64,000 nt of DNA. Source: Lichenostomus cassidix. Its lineage: Eukaryota > Chordata > Aves > Passeriformes > Meliphagidae. Numbering within the stretch: position 1 is the first letter of the stretch; each line of letters begins with the position of its first letter. The translations under genes and the position numbers were made by a program. The stretch covers positions 108,366,443-108,430,442 of the forward strand of contig CM039182.1 in the NCBI GenBank assembly GCA_008360975.2, given 5' to 3'. The notes under the pieces were generated by a model. It saw only the letters and a list, made by a program, of their open reading frames with translations, had not been told where the DNA came from and ran no database searches. Positions 48,301 through 61,341 of the stretch are shown here, piece by piece.

Positions 48301-51300
48301 TGACTAAATCTAATGCATTCTTATTTAGCTGTGATCAATAGTCAGGTGCATATGCAATTATATATTACAGAAAATGACTTAGACTCTGTTATTTGATTTC
48401 CATTATATTTTGCTGACTCTTTAGTGACAAGCTGCACTATTGTTGGCCATTTGAAACTGCTGCAATTGTTTTACACTGGCCAGAATACAGTTACTGTATT
48501 TTGACTGATTTAAATCTTTACTCTCCTTTGGGTAGTGAGCAATTGTTTTTTTTGCTCATAGTCCAGAAAATATCTGTGAAGTTAAATTCTGGAAGCTTAT
48601 CTGATAACAACTCTAACTTGTTTATTGTTACTTAAAATGACTAGCAATTAAAGAGAAGAGAATACAGAGTAGAAACAGTTGCAAATTGCACTAATTTGAG
48701 TACTGAAACACTCTCTCCACTTTTGGGTATCACAAGCCCATCAAAGTTTAAAAGAAGTTGCACAGAAAAAGGTTTTCTGGTAGCAAAAGTTTTGCTTCTT
48801 TCAGCAGAAGTCATCAGTGGCTGAAAGATGAAAGTAAATAGCCCTATACTGGAAATAAAACTATTTTACAGAGTAAGTACAAGTAAATGACTACAAAAAA
48901 ATATTTGGAGATCTGATAGATTCTCTGTCACTGTAAGTCTTTATATCAAAACTTGATTCTCTTGGGCAACAGACAATCTTTCCTTTTAATTTTGCCTCTT
49001 AGGTAAAGAGCATAATTTCAATAAATATGATGATAAAAGATCAGACTTCCTGAATGTTCCCTATGACTACAATTCTGTGATGCACTACAGCAAGACAGCA
49101 TTCAGGAATGGAACTGAGCCAACCATCCTCACCAACATCCCAGAGTTCATGGATGTCATAGGACAGCGGATGGATTTCAGTGAGTACGACCTCCAGAAGC
49201 TGAACCGACTGTACAATTGCAGTAAGTTTCTCCATTTATTTTTCATTATATGCCTCTGGCATTTGAAAGAAATGAGGGTGGATACATACATGCTGGATGC
49301 AACCAGACATAAGTGAAAGAGATGCTAACATATTTAGAGAAGTGAATTGTGTTAAAAACACCAGATATAATGGTGAAGCTAGAAATAATAGCCCTCCTGC
49401 AGAAACACTGCTGAGTAGCAGAGGTTTCTGTGTAATTTTATCTGACCTTTAGTTAAAAACCAGCTTTGCTCAGCAGCTGATTTTTGTTCATCCCTTGGGT
49501 GGCTGTTTAAAATGTGTGCTTCTGCACAAAGCCTTTTGTTTTCCCCTGTATTATTCCACACCTGTTGCTCAGGCACTGCACAGAAATGAGTATTTTTGCC
49601 ATGGCTGTCATATCTACTCCACTTTCATGGAACCTGTGAGACAGAGTGGGTATTCATGCAAATAGGGTGCACATACTGTTATGAATAAAAGGCAAGCTTT
49701 TAAAATTTTTGTGTTTAGTTTCAAACCTGGTCTCTTACAAAAGTGGGCAAAAGAGTTATTTTGCTCAGGTAGGGTTTATTTTACAAAGCTGAATTAAAGT
49801 AAGAGAAAGAAATCTAGATAGTTCTATTATCAAACTGGAATATGATTCTGTAATTGTTGCTGCATGCAGTGTGCCCTGGCATTCAGATGAAAACTTTCAC
49901 AGTATCCCAAGTAGTGAGTACTAGCTTACAATTATATGTTAAGCCTCATTATACAGTTACCTTAAACAATTATCAACTTGGTTTATTAAAATGGTGCAGG
50001 TTTTTTGAGTGTACAGTTCTGATGAAAATATTTCTATTCATGTAGGTCTAAACTGAACACACAGTTACAGGCAGCCTTAGATTCTAGCACTCATTGCACA
50101 GTCAATTAGGAATTATAAAAGTGTTTACAGCTAAGAATGTCTTTAACAGGGGATGGGGTCCTTCTTCCTCTCCATTAATCTTATATATTTTCCATCATTC
50201 TTGTGCATTACAGAAATACCTAATGACAATTTATCTTTATTCTTGACCCATAGGCACATTCCCTAAATGAAAAAAAGCCCCAGTGCTGTTGAAATCAGTG
50301 ACAAAACTGCCACCACATTCAATGCAATCAGGATCTGCCCTGCTCCTCAGTCCATCTCTTGGCTTCATATAATGTGTATAGTGTGGATGATATTTGCAGA
50401 GACATACATATTGTCAGATCACCCACCTGTGCCAGGGAGAATGGTGCTTCACAGGTCCCAGCCTTGACCCATGCAAAAGATTACTTCATTTGCTGAACAT
50501 GATTTAAGGAAAAGTTTAAGCTGAATTTCTGCTAGGGGCCCATGCAGACAGGAAATTGCATAAAAGACGTGAATCTTGTATCTTAAACTGAAGAAAACAA
50601 CCCACACAATAAGAAATACTGACTGATAGTTTAGTGCTGCTCCAATCTGTACTTCATTGCTGTCTTTCAGGCCATGTGATTACTGTAGATTTTAGTCTGC
50701 TTTCTCCTTAGAGCATCCTGCTTAACAGAACTGACCATGAGGTTTCCCTTGGCCTCTGAAAGTCAGGACTTGCACTCATTCCCCATGTATTTTCTCCCAA
50801 GTCCAGTCTTTCACTGCATACCACAAAAGTATCTGGCTCTTGGTGCAGATGGAGTTCACAAACTGCCTCACTCATTGCCCCTTCCTCTGTTTCAGGAATG
50901 AATCTCAGAAATACTTTGTAAGCTACTGAGTCTTGCTTTTGTCTCTTCCTGTCATTCAGGTCAACACTCCATCTAATAATTCTCTGTTTTTCTTACCTTC
51001 TTTCTCCAGCAGTCAATATAACATTTGCTGTGAAGGCCTTTTCTTAGTTTTTACAACATCATACCGATACTGTATCTTAAAAAATATCAGTCATACAACA
51101 CCTGTAATTACCTTGCAGCCTCTAGAGGATTGTTACCTTTGCATGAGGACAGCAAAAAATATTTCAGCAGTAGAACTGATTTGGCAGCAGTTCATACTTA
51201 AGTGCTTCCCAGAGTCAGAGCTACAGCTAAAGTGAAGCATTTGGCATGTTATTGAAGTTGAGTTTTGTGATACTCAAGGTCTTTTTGTTATGCAATGAAA

Positions 51301-54300
51301 CCTGTAAACCTTTAAACCTTTAAGCCACACTATTTTATACATAGTTTAAAAAGCATTTCATTAACTTAGTTGTTTTCAAATCATGGCTGGTATTACACAG
51401 AGCTCAGACATGGTACTATGGGAAACAAAAATAAGAACAGGGATAAACCTGGACTGTGCTACCTTTCACATATCCAGAGGTTGCTTTAGACAGAGAAAAT
51501 ATTTCATATGGTGTTCTCCCTTTCATATTCAACTGCACAGTCTTTCTTCACTTAATTTTTAACTTGTTACATGAAAGACATTGTAAAATTTGTATGACAT
51601 GAAATATCCACTGGTCCAAAATATACTTTTGCCAAATGTATTTTTGGTCCTTTTATCAATTCAGCATTTGAAAAATCAAGGCTTTTTTATTACAGTGAAA
51701 TAGCTTCTGCTCTTCTGTATTTCAAAATAAGCACTCCAGCTGATACATTAGTGAACTTTTACGAAAATCTGTGTCCGTGTGTAGACTGGCCCAAACAAAC
51801 AGAGGAATGGATGGAAAGTGTCAGGACCTTTTTACTGTAATATGAAGGTGTGTGAATTGGGTTGGTATTAGTGTTCCTGTTATAATTAAAAGATGTAATA
51901 TGATAATTAGCAGATGCCCTCCTGTGCTTGCTAAGGGCCCAGAGTGTTCCTGATGACATCTTATCAGTGTCAGTGCTAACCACCCAGTGTTTTGAGTTCC
52001 TGAACATTGTATATATGAATGCTGATCATATTTGAAGCCACTGAGTATTTGGTGCTTGCATTTAGTCTTTCTCTGCTCATGGCTTTAGACCTTCAGAATT
52101 AAAATGTGTTATGTAATAGAGATTAACTTTTTTTTTTTTTAATGCCATAGCCTCCTCCCTAAGTTTCATGGACACATGCAGTTTTGAACTTGAAAATATA
52201 TGTGGCATGATTCAAAGTTCAGATGATAACAGTGACTGGCAGCGTTTGTCTCAGGTTCCTGCTGGGCCAAATACTGATCACACTCATATGGGAGAATGCA
52301 AAGGTATGAGAAAAAAACTCTTATCTTTCTGGGAAGGGTTTTCTGCAGAGGTGTGCGAGTTTGCTTCAAGCTTGGCCTTCTTATCTGTTTATTTTTTGAC
52401 AAATTACAGTTTATTTTTTAACTAAGCAACATAAATCTACATACTTAAGGACATCATGTGATATGTTCGATCTTCTGCTTATTTGAGGAGACCGAATGTC
52501 CTTATCTCTTTTGATCTGTTTTTCAGTCTTAGTGTCTCATCCTGGCATGAGAGATACCTGTGGTACAGCCACACCAGATAGACTGCTGCTTTCCTGAATA
52601 AGTGCTCAATAAGTCCTTGGAAAGGAGTAGGATTTTGAAATTATGTATATTACCAGGGCTGAAATGAAAAATTAATTGACAATCTAGCTAGATTTATCTG
52701 AACCTGTCAGAAAGCTTCAAGAGTTCAAGACCTTAAACTAGTCCTCCAGAGAGTCAACTGTGAGTTACTGACACTGCATAAAGAGTAAAAACCCATGGTT
52801 TTGAGTACAATTTGCTAGAGACAATGAAATGAGGACAAAAGCTGCAAATAAAATAGTTTTGCCTTTGGAGAATGCGAACAGGACCCAGTCCTCAGTCAGA
52901 GATTTGCACAAGATTTACCTAACCCTGACCTGACTCTGTCTTTTAGAGTTATTACAATACAGCATTAAGAAAATCAGTACACCAAGAAAATTCTGTCTTC
53001 TCTCCCCTCTAATGCTCATTTCTCATTGACTTTTGGCAGATTCTGGCTACTTCATGCATTTCAACACCAGTGCTGGAGGAGAAGGAAGCAAAGCTGTCCT
53101 GGAGAGCCGAATTCTGTATCCCAAAAGGGGCTTTCAGTGCTTACAATTCTATTTATACAACAGTGGTAATGAAAATGACCGTCTGAATGTCTGGGTCAAG
53201 GAGTACACATCAGCCAATCCAAATGGTACTCTGAGATTCATTGAAGAGATAAAAGGTATGGAATAAAATAGCATTTTGTTTTAATCTGCACTTAATATTT
53301 TTCAAAGTACTGGGGGAAATTATTGTGGCAAAGTTACTAATTTCCTAGTGTTCTTTGGCTTCTTCTCTATCTACATAATTGGTTCGTTGCTGTTGAAATT
53401 ATACCTGATGGATCCTCAGTCAGCTGTTTTCCTATAATATAATAAATTACCACAAATTTCAAACTCTCACATTATCAAGATGGCTTTCTCACCAAAATAG
53501 CTAAAATTCCATGAGCAATCATTTTAACTGTTCTAGAATTGCTGGTATCAATAGCAACTGATGAAGCTGGAGTATTAGAATAAGTAATAATAAAGAAATG
53601 GAAAGCATAAGTGCCCTGGAATATCTAATAAACAATTTCAAAAAAGATAAAATTTAAATTATTTTTTAAAACAAGTTTTGAAATCACTTAACTGAAATAT
53701 ATGGACAGCAGATCATGTCTTGAGTTGTAGTTTGAAGATTAAATTCTTGTGGTTTTAGGAACCTATGGCCTACAGAATGAGTAATTGAGGTCAGTTAATG
53801 GACAAGAGCTCTTGAAGCTAGAATTTCCAAAGTCACCTTATGATTAAATTACTTTCACATATATTTAACTGTTATGTGGTGTCCATTGCAGCTACACCAA
53901 GTTCAGTCTTGCTGAAGGGTTTGAGCAGGTTCTTTTATCAAATAGACATAATTTCTTTCTCCTTTTGTCCCTTTAGGCTCAGCTGCTGCTGGTGTCTGAT
54001 TTTCTTTTCTTTTCTTTTTTTCCACTCTTCACCTCTATGGCTTCACCCTCTGTGCCCTCTGTGCTAACAAGCATCTTCACTGTAAGTGTCAGGGTTGCTG
54101 ACAGGGAAGCAAATGTAGACTTCACATCAGTCTGAGCCCTATCAGACTCTTACAAACCGTACTTTGAACCAAGATTAATTTCTCCAGACTTCTGCCTTCC
54201 TGACAAACACTCTTGTGTGTCTGTTAGGTCCAATCTCCCATTGCTGCTTTTCAAGTCCATAATTTCCTTTGAAGTCTCTGATCTCACATGTGTCCAAACA

Positions 54301-57300
54301 GGCACCCTATTTGGACAATCTCTGGCAAAACTTTCAGGAATGGCTTAAGATCATTTTTCCTCCAAGCTGTTTCACTTCTCTCATGTGAGAAGTTACAAAT
54401 GCAGTCAACAACCTGGAAGAAGCAGTGACACTACAGCCTCTTCCACCCATGTCTGACAGCCTGGCTCAGCTGCTCATGGGTTTGCACTGAACCACAACGT
54501 TCAAGAAGCTTAGGGACAATCCCTGAACCCTTCCCACTGGTTTGTGGCAGATGGAGATTTTTGAACTGCACATATTACATGTAAAAATAATTTCACTTAT
54601 GCAGAAGACGATTTCATGGAAAACAGTGGGGTATTTTTCTTGTTTCTGGGTTAACTTTTTACCTCCTAATTATAACAGTAATGAAAAATGTCAAGAAATT
54701 AAGACTCATGTTTAAGATCTACTGCGTTGTGTTTAGGGTTGTTAGGAGAGTGATGCATGAGTTCTGTACCTGGAATTGGCACTGCTTGTTCAATAAATGC
54801 AGCTGGTCCTCTGTGCAGATGAGCAAAAACCAGACAGTAAAAGAAATTGTTTTGCCTAACGTACTTTTAAAAAAGGGTTTTCTACTTCCATTGACCTCAC
54901 AAGGCCCCTATGCAGAGGTCTTTGCTTTTGTGTACACTGCTCTTGGAGTCAAGTGGAATTTGCTAGTGCAGGCAATTTTGGATGCAACATCAAACTTGCT
55001 GTGAGGTTTTATTGCATGAAGTAGGTTTTGCAAATGGCTGGCTTTAATTTGACCTTAGTACCATTAATCATTTGATGGGTGAATAGTGCTTCTGCATAGG
55101 CAAACTTCCAACAAGCCATTTAAAAATACAAAAACAAATGAATGAACTAGTCTTGTAGTTCTAGGCTCCCAGAATCCTCTGGAATATTTTTTGGTGAGGC
55201 ACATTGTTGTTCAGTTTTTTAAATAAAACTTGTTCTGAATTTTTTCCTTTTAATAATACAGGTGAAACTATTTTTGTGCATTTAATTATCACAGCATCTG
55301 GATTAATTTAATGAAATTTTATTTTAAAATGTGAAAGAAAAAGCAGTTTTAAGACCCTTCAGCAAGCACTATTATGCATATTAATTCTGTTGAAATATTT
55401 TATTGAGCAAATATGGTCTTGCACTGCAAAGTAACATCTACAGAAGAAATATTCCATCACATCAGTGGCAGTGGACATGAAAAATTCTTAGACAATGTTG
55501 GTATAGAATCCACAGACCTGTGCAGTGTTTGTCTGTACTGCTGATTCAGAAATCTCTACCCTTGTTTTTCAGGTTCACCTGAGACTTACTGGCAGCTCCA
55601 TCATGTTTCTTTGAACATCACAAGTAAATTCCGAGTTGTGTTTGAAGGCGTGAGAGGAAGTGGCTCATCAAATGGAGGCCTCTCTATTGATGACATCAAC
55701 TTGTCAGAAACTCAGTGTCCCCACCACGTCTGGCATATCAGAAATTTCACACATCTCCTCAACACAAGTCCAGCAGGGAGAAATGGGACAGTATACAGTC
55801 CACCTTTTTACTCTAGTAAAGGATATGCTTTTCAGGTCACCTTGTATGTAAATGGTACCACTGATAACCCATCTAATTTAGGAATATACTTGTCCTTGAT
55901 TTCTGGAGCCAATGATGATCATTTGCAATGGCCCTGCCCATGGCAACAAGGTACCATGATCCTGCTCGACCAGCACCCTGATATTCGTCAACGGATGTCA
56001 AACCAAAGAAGTGTAACAACAGACCCTGAGACATTATCAGGTTAGTTAAAATCAAGCATGTAGAACACAGGAAAAAGACTAGGGGTCACCTCTCTGTGTA
56101 AGTTAGTGTATTAGCTTCTGGAATGTTTCACATGTTTGCAGCAACAATAATACTGATCCACAGACAAAAAAAATTAGACCTACAAGCAAATTAAGCTGGG
56201 ACTCTGGGTCTCTCTCTCTTTTACATTTGTATAAGAAACAGGTGGCTGATCTATTCCTAAAGTTTCTTTCATATGGTAAGGATGCATTTATTTCTGCTTT
56301 AATGAGAATAGAAGTTTTCCGGAAGGCATGAAAATAAAATACTGAATTAACAAATAGGAAGTTCATACCAGATAAAAGTGCAGCTATCAAACAAATTCCT
56401 GCCTTCCTTGTCAAAGGTACAGTGGTGTCAGCACAAGCCTCCAGATGGACAAAGTACTGATTCATATTATGTAATCTGTACTTGTTCAAGGTGTGAGAAG
56501 ATAAGGGCTGTTGTCCACAATAACTTGGAAAGGAGGCACTTGCAGTAAAATGTAACTCTGAGAAATGGTAGGAATCTCTATAGAGAGAGATTAAAGAAAA
56601 CACCCATATTCATCCCTGGATGAAGTTTGGATTTAAGCCACCATGACTTTCTGCATTTTGCCAAAGAAACCATCTCTACCACTGAATTGGTCTTCTGGGC
56701 TTTCAGACTAGAAAGGAAGGAAGGCACAAAAATGCCCAATTCACATTATTATTTTAAAAATAATATGTTTTACGTTCCTTTTCCTATGACACTGGCTCTA
56801 CATGAAAACAAAGTGGATAATCTAGAAAGACTTAATGCCCTCTCTGTAAGTGAAACACACACCACACCAGATCTTCCATAGATGTTTGACATTTTCCCTG
56901 TGCTTTCTGCTGTTACAGCTACAGTGCTCATCCCTTTTCCTTCCCTGATCTGTGGATGTGCAGCCTGTTTGCATTCTGCTCCTTCTCCATTGTTTATTCA
57001 TATATTGCAAACAGTCTCAGATTCCCAAGAGAAGCCTTGCAACACACATTCTCTAACCAGAGAAGCATTGGAGCAGGCAGTTCTTTCTCCCTCTGTCAGA
57101 TTCTTTCATGGATAATCAGGCTCAGCTTTGAGATTTAGAACAGGTTTGCAGGCATCAGTGATCCATGATCATTCAGGTTGTTCAAATATCTTGTGCCCTG
57201 CTAACATCTACTGCAGGAGATGCTCTCTTTTGAGAAGAACTGCATTAACTCACATTACAGATGATTCATGTGCTACCTACCTTCTTGATCGCTACACTTT

Positions 57301-60300
57301 AAATAAATAAAAAGACAATACAACAGGTTTTCAACTAGCTCTCCAATAACCTCATCTCCAGTAGAGTCTTTTCTCAGTACCTCAGGCTAAGCCAAATCAT
57401 TGAAGATCTCCATTGTCTTGTGCCTCTCATCAGTGGGAAATTTCAGGCAATTGAGGTTTCTGCTGAGAGACAAATCCAGAGTGGTCTCACATTCACATTC
57501 TTTTTACCTTTTTTTTTTCCCAGGATCCTCTTCAGGTTTTATTTGGGATAGGCCAGATATAGTGGGATCTGAAGCAACTTTTCCCAATGGAACTAAATAC
57601 ATGAGAGGCCCAGGAATTGGAACAAGTGCATTTTTAACTCATGAGAGACTTAGAAGCCGCAACTTTATTAAAGAAGATGGTGTTTATATTCTTTTAACAC
57701 TGGAAGGTATGTAAACATGGATGGTACTCTTTACAATGCAATAAACACAGTGTTAGATACTAAGTCACTGGTTCTGTAGATGTAAATACACATGATGTAC
57801 TTTGTACATGAGCAGTATTTGAATTATGCCTGTATCTGAAGTCAAATCATACATTTTAATAAATTTGTGAACAGGTACATGCACAGTATAATTCCTTTAT
57901 CTCATGTGAAGGTGTATAAAACAATGCTAATCCTGTGCAAATTATTTTCAATAGAGTAATTTGAGTAAAACTACCTGTTTCTGAAAAAAAATCTAGAGCA
58001 CATTTCCAAAGTACATCATGCTCTTGAAAGGTAAAAACGACTGTTTATCCATTATACCCATGAACAGACTTATTGCTCTTTATTACTAGAAATTGTGATT
58101 AGAATAGGAAGAAAAATAACGTGAAGCAAAGGCCTGATGTCTTGTGGGTTCACTGTGCAGATATATCGCATCTCCTGCCAGCTAAGCCGAGTGTTTCACC
58201 CCCTGTTGTTACGACTACAAGTGCCAGCACCACCAAACCTGGCCCTGGCCCTACTGCCACCAACAAGCCCCCCACCACCAGTGCATCCACCACCACCACC
58301 ACCACGGGCAGCACCACCCAGCCTGAAGATCCAGAGGTTCCAACTTTCTGCCCAGACAACCCCTGTGAAAATGATGGTGTGTGTGTTCTGGTAGACAGAG
58401 CACCAGTGTGCAGGTAACTGCCTTTATTCACTCTCAAATGCAATTTTAGGATGAGTAATGAAAGTTTCTAACAAAATAAATCTCTGCTCCTAATGAAAGG
58501 AAAGACAGATTGTAGCTGATTAAGGCAAGTATTTGCAACTGCTCCTGTGAGACTGAACTTATGGCCAATTTGGGCAACAAAGCTCCTAACCTCAGCATCT
58601 GATCATTTTGAAGTACTCTGCTTGACTTCCCTGTAAATTATATTTTAAATGTGTTTATTATTTTCAGCAATGTATTACTCCAAGTCCTTATTATTCTCTA
58701 TAGCAAAATGTAGAAGAGTTGAATAAATGTAATTGAAAGAAAAGAGCATTTATATCAGTAGAGAAGATTTTTAATACTTATCAGATAGGAAGCAGCATAG
58801 ACATTATTTTAAAATTTGATTCAGGAGTATTGTACAGTGCAAATTATGACCATGAATTACCAAAGTGTAGTCATTCACCTTTGAAAGCAGCAGTGAAAGC
58901 TAAGGACTAAAATATTGTTTGCCCTGCAACAAGATTAATATCAATTTTCATTTAATTCTCTGTGGATACATTTACATAACCCACCTGCCTGATTACCATT
59001 GTTCCAGCTCTCAAATAAGCTCCAAGGCTGAAGACAGTAGACTTATATGCTGTGCCAGGGCAGGTAGACTGGAGTGCTGTGAGGAAAACATAAAGGCAGA
59101 GTTCCACAAGACTCAGGATGACTCATTCAGTGTTATATCTCCCCATTTAGAAACCTTTTAAAAATAATTCTTGTGCAACTCATCAGAAGCAGGTCACAAA
59201 TATGAGTAAATGTCAAGACGTGGTTCCAAAAAGACAAAAATAAAAAATATGCTGAATGTTATGCCTCATTTCAAAATTATGGAAACAGAACATTTATTTT
59301 CTGACATCTTTGGACTATTTGAAGCTTTAGTGCTTTTGTGACCTACTTTCTGTCCTACAGAAATGTGTGACCAGCAGTGAGTTTCCATCCCAATTTTCTG
59401 TTGGGAAATGGGTGGGAATGAGATACATCTGCTCAAGCTGAATCACCTGGAGTCCCCCCAGCAGGCAGTATCTTTTCAGCACACTGCAAACAGACTTGTT
59501 TTCAGGACTGAGGTAGTTCTGAATAAGTGGCTTAGAGAGGAGCTAGAAAATCAATACATAAGGAATAACCAAGGTTAGAAAGATGGGGATGGGTGTGCAT
59601 TCAGCAGTACTGCATGGATATATATTTTTTTGCAGTTAGATCATTTGGACCCTCGTGAGCTCACTATAAAATGTTTCAGAGTTGATTGTGGTGCTGGGTA
59701 AGGTGATGAAGTCAAAGCCCAGAGGTTGTTTTCAGTCCTAAAACCAAATGACTGCTGGACTGTTCATTTCTTTTCTTTCCTCTTTCTTGGGGGAGGGCAG
59801 AGGCAGCTCTTACAAGTTCTTTAAATTCAAAAACTAAAAAAAGCCGAAGAAAACCTCTCTAGATCAGCTGCATCCAAGCATTAAGCAGTCAAGAAGACCA
59901 GCAAGGCACTTGGGTTTTCTGGCAAAGGCTTTCTCTGAAGGCACAACCTGTGAAACAGCAGGAAGCTGAAAGAAGCACATTCGGGTGTGTAAGGACAGTG
60001 GGCCACTCAAAACAACTTTAAAATACAAATCCATTTTGAAATAACTTCATTATGCTTTGGGATATAGAAACTGCATCAGAGATGCCATTTTTCTGAAGCA
60101 GACATTTTCTGATGTCTTTAATCTTTAGGTGATAACATGTTTGTTTGTTCTTTTGCTTTCTAGATGTCCAGCAGGTGACAACTGGTGGTACATGGGAGAA
60201 AAGTGTGAAAGGAAAGGCTCAACCCGAGAAAATATTGTAATAGCTGTTTCTTCAACCATAACTGTATTTGTGGTAATGCTTATTGTCACCATCACAACTG

Positions 60301-61341
60301 CAGTGTGCCTTAAAAAGAAATACAGAAAAGAAAGGGAGAATAAGGAGGCCATGACTCTAGAAGAAGTAAGTATTTTGCCCCTTCCAACAAATATACACAT
60401 ACATGTGCACACCTGTCTATATTCACTAAAAAGTAAACAATCAAATTCGGTAAGAAGTAAATGGGAAAATGTCACCTTTTCGAAGTCTAAAGACTCAAGC
60501 TGGGAAATTAAAGAGCTCCATTAAGTGCCACTAGTTTATCAAACACCAAAACCCCACTTAATTCAAAGTCTGTTCTACTCCATCCCCCTCCAATTTGCCC
60601 CAATGAGAGCCTACATTGAGTGGGATAGTGTGAACAAAGGAGTTAATTTTCAATTCACAATTAAACCATATTTTCTACACAGTATACTTGTATTTCATCT
60701 ATTACTGCCTATTCCACTAAAGATCTCCCCTTAAAATACTTGGATATAGTGCTAAAAAATGTATCCCATAATGTCAAAACAAAAAGCAAATCTAGAAATA
60801 ATTTTCCATCATCAAAGGCCATTTTTTATGCAAGGCATGAAGTAGCCATGGAAAGGTAAAAGTAGGGAAAGGTAAAAGAAGACAGCACTTAAAACTGTCT
60901 GAATGACAGATCAGAAATGCCGTGTACTGGATAGAAGCAACTTTTGGGCAGGTCTTCATAGGAAATTTCATACAGTCTGAGACACATGGACTCCTACTTT
61001 AAATAGAGGCTTGTCTTGGAAATAGCAAGTGTGACATAGTTTAGAGGGTCTCACAGGGCACAGGAGAAATTTTGTAAACAAACTGAAGGAAAAAGTCCTT
61101 CCAGACAGCAAAGTTCCATTTTTAATTTTACACTAATATTCTTTGTGTGATACTCCACTGAGTTGCAGTACCCCTGTGCAGTGTCAGAAACTTGACACTG
61201 TTACTTTATGACCTTCCAGTAAATTGTTTTGGTTTCTTTGCAACTAATGCTCTTACATTGTACACATATTTCTCTTCCCTACACACTTTTAAGATGTGGG
61301 TTTGTTTTTTCTTCCCCACTTAGACTAAAACATCCTTCTGA
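36293..61341 (+). CDS. MEP1B: MEP1B, meprin A subunit beta, membrane-bound astacin metalloprotease (15 coding exons, 752 aa)
   Basis: Fifteen exons (listed separately) join in phase to 752 codons plus stop; human meprin beta is about 701. Order: signal peptide 1-21; propeptide to R61 with activation site R61/N62 (NSIIG); astacin domain with zinc site [12 protein letters not shown] at 152-163 and Met-turn SVMHY with Y211; MAM domain about 260-427; MATH/TRAF domain about 428-595; Ser/Thr/Pro stalk about 602-657; EGF-like domain 659-694; transmembrane helix about 704-728; cytoplasmic tail of 24 residues. Meprin beta is a type I membrane protease of kidney and intestinal brush border that prefers acidic residues at P1' and cleaves mucin 2, procollagens and cytokines. 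Catalytic, glycosylation-rich and cysteine residues are all present, so it should be active. The unusual feature is the long threonine-rich stalk. Neighbours match the mammalian order. Confidence 0.97.
36356..40912. other. MEP1B: MEP1B intron 1
   Basis: 4.56 kb, AT-rich, no nested gene or large repeat recognised. It includes a decoy ATG at 39804 (see rejected items). Confidence 0.7.
40913..40931 (+). CDS. MEP1B: MEP1B exon 2 (19-bp microexon)
   Basis: Strong polypyrimidine tract and CCCCAG acceptor, donor ACTG/GTGAGT. It encodes PAPETT plus one base and starts the propeptide. Intron 1 before it is 4.56 kb. Confidence 0.85.
41117..41167 (+). CDS. MEP1B: MEP1B exon 3
   Basis: 51 bp encoding the conserved propeptide segment [16 protein letters not shown]. 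Acceptor TTTTTCAG. The donor AAG/GTTTTT is weak after the GT. Confidence 0.92.
41267..41310 (+). CDS. MEP1B: MEP1B exon 4
   Basis: 44 bp encoding [15 protein letters not shown]. The FEGD aspartate (D54 here) corresponds to the human Asp52 that blocks the zinc in the zymogen. Acceptor CCCTTTAG, donor GGG/GTGAGT. Confidence 0.92.
42308..42380 (+). CDS. MEP1B: MEP1B exon 5
   Basis: Acceptor GGATGCAG, donor CTGG/GTACAG. Encodes [20 protein letters not shown] and EDSL, which includes the activation cleavage site and the mature N-terminus. Confidence 0.94.
43300..43417 (+). CDS. MEP1B: MEP1B exon 6
   Basis: 118 bp, acceptor CTTTGCAG, donor GG/GTAAGA. Encodes [19 protein letters not shown] and the [20 protein letters not shown] strand region of the astacin domain. 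Confidence 0.96.
43418..47364. other. MEP1B: MEP1B intron 6
   Basis: 3.95 kb with no exon or known repeat family recognised. The open frame running into exon 7 from about 47,250 is intronic read-through. Confidence 0.7.
47365..47543 (+). CDS. MEP1B: MEP1B exon 7 (zinc-binding active site)
   Basis: 179 bp, acceptor CAATGCCAG, donor TCTG/GTCAGT. Contains CWSSVGN and the astacin signature [20 protein letters not shown] with catalytic E153 and zinc ligands H152, H156, H162. Confidence 0.98.
49003..49221 (+). CDS. MEP1B: MEP1B exon 8 (Met-turn)
   Basis: 219 bp, acceptor GCCTCTTAG, donor GCA/GTAAGT. Encodes the rest of the astacin domain with [10 protein letters not shown] (Met-turn, Y211) and the closing LYNC cysteine. 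Confidence 0.98.
49222..52150. other. MEP1B: MEP1B intron 8
   Basis: 2.93 kb, AT-rich, no additional feature seen. It separates the protease domain exons from the MAM exons. Confidence 0.7.
52151..52303 (+). CDS. MEP1B: MEP1B exon 9 (start of MAM domain)
   Basis: 153 bp, acceptor ATGCCATAG after a long T tract, donor AAAG/GTATGA. Encodes [19 protein letters not shown] and the [10 protein letters not shown] segment of the MAM domain. Confidence 0.97.
53040..53255 (+). CDS. MEP1B: MEP1B exon 10 (MAM domain)
   Basis: 216 bp, acceptor TTTTGGCAG, donor AAAG/GTATGG. Encodes [20 protein letters not shown] and the second half of the MAM fold. Confidence 0.98.
55573..56040 (+). CDS. MEP1B: MEP1B exon 11 (MAM end and MATH/TRAF domain)
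   Basis: 468 bp, the largest exon. Acceptor GTTTTTCAG, donor TCAG/GTTAGT. Encodes [20 protein letters not shown], the MAM-closing cysteine C427, then the TRAF/MATH strands including YSSKGYAFQ and LQWPCPWQQ. Confidence 0.98.
57524..57706 (+). CDS. MEP1B: MEP1B exon 12 (MATH domain end)
   Basis: 183 bp, acceptor TTTTTTCCCAG, donor GAAG/GTATGT. Encodes [11 protein letters not shown], an NGT glycosylation site and [14 protein letters not shown], the last TRAF-domain strands. Confidence 0.97.
58161..58413 (+). CDS. MEP1B: MEP1B exon 13 (expanded stalk and EGF start)
   Basis: 253 bp, acceptor CTGTGCAG, donor CAG/GTAACT. It begins DISHL as in mammals, then has about 55 residues rich in Thr, Pro, Ser and Gly, partly coded by an ACC trinucleotide run (58,290-58,320). 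It ends with [15 protein letters not shown] of the EGF domain. The mammalian exon codes about 43 residues; this one codes about 84. Confidence 0.95.
58285..58322 (+). repeat. MEP1B: Coding ACC trinucleotide repeat in the meprin stalk
   Basis: Near-pure CACCACCACC tract read in the threonine frame, giving a run of six threonines. Likely the source of the stalk lengthening. Confidence 0.8.
60164..60365 (+). CDS. MEP1B: MEP1B exon 14 (EGF end, transmembrane helix)
   Basis: 202 bp, acceptor CTTTCTAG, donor GAA/GTAAGT. Encodes [20 protein letters not shown], then the transmembrane helix ([20 protein letters not shown]) and a basic stop-transfer (KKKYRKE). Confidence 0.97.
61324..61341 (+). CDS. 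MEP1B: MEP1B exon 15 (last five residues)
   Basis: After the CCCCACTTAG acceptor, phase 0 reading gives TKTSF and TGA at 61339-61341, matching the place of the mammalian NQHAF end. The longer ORF over this region is in another frame. Confidence 0.85.
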   Translation, partial: TKTSF

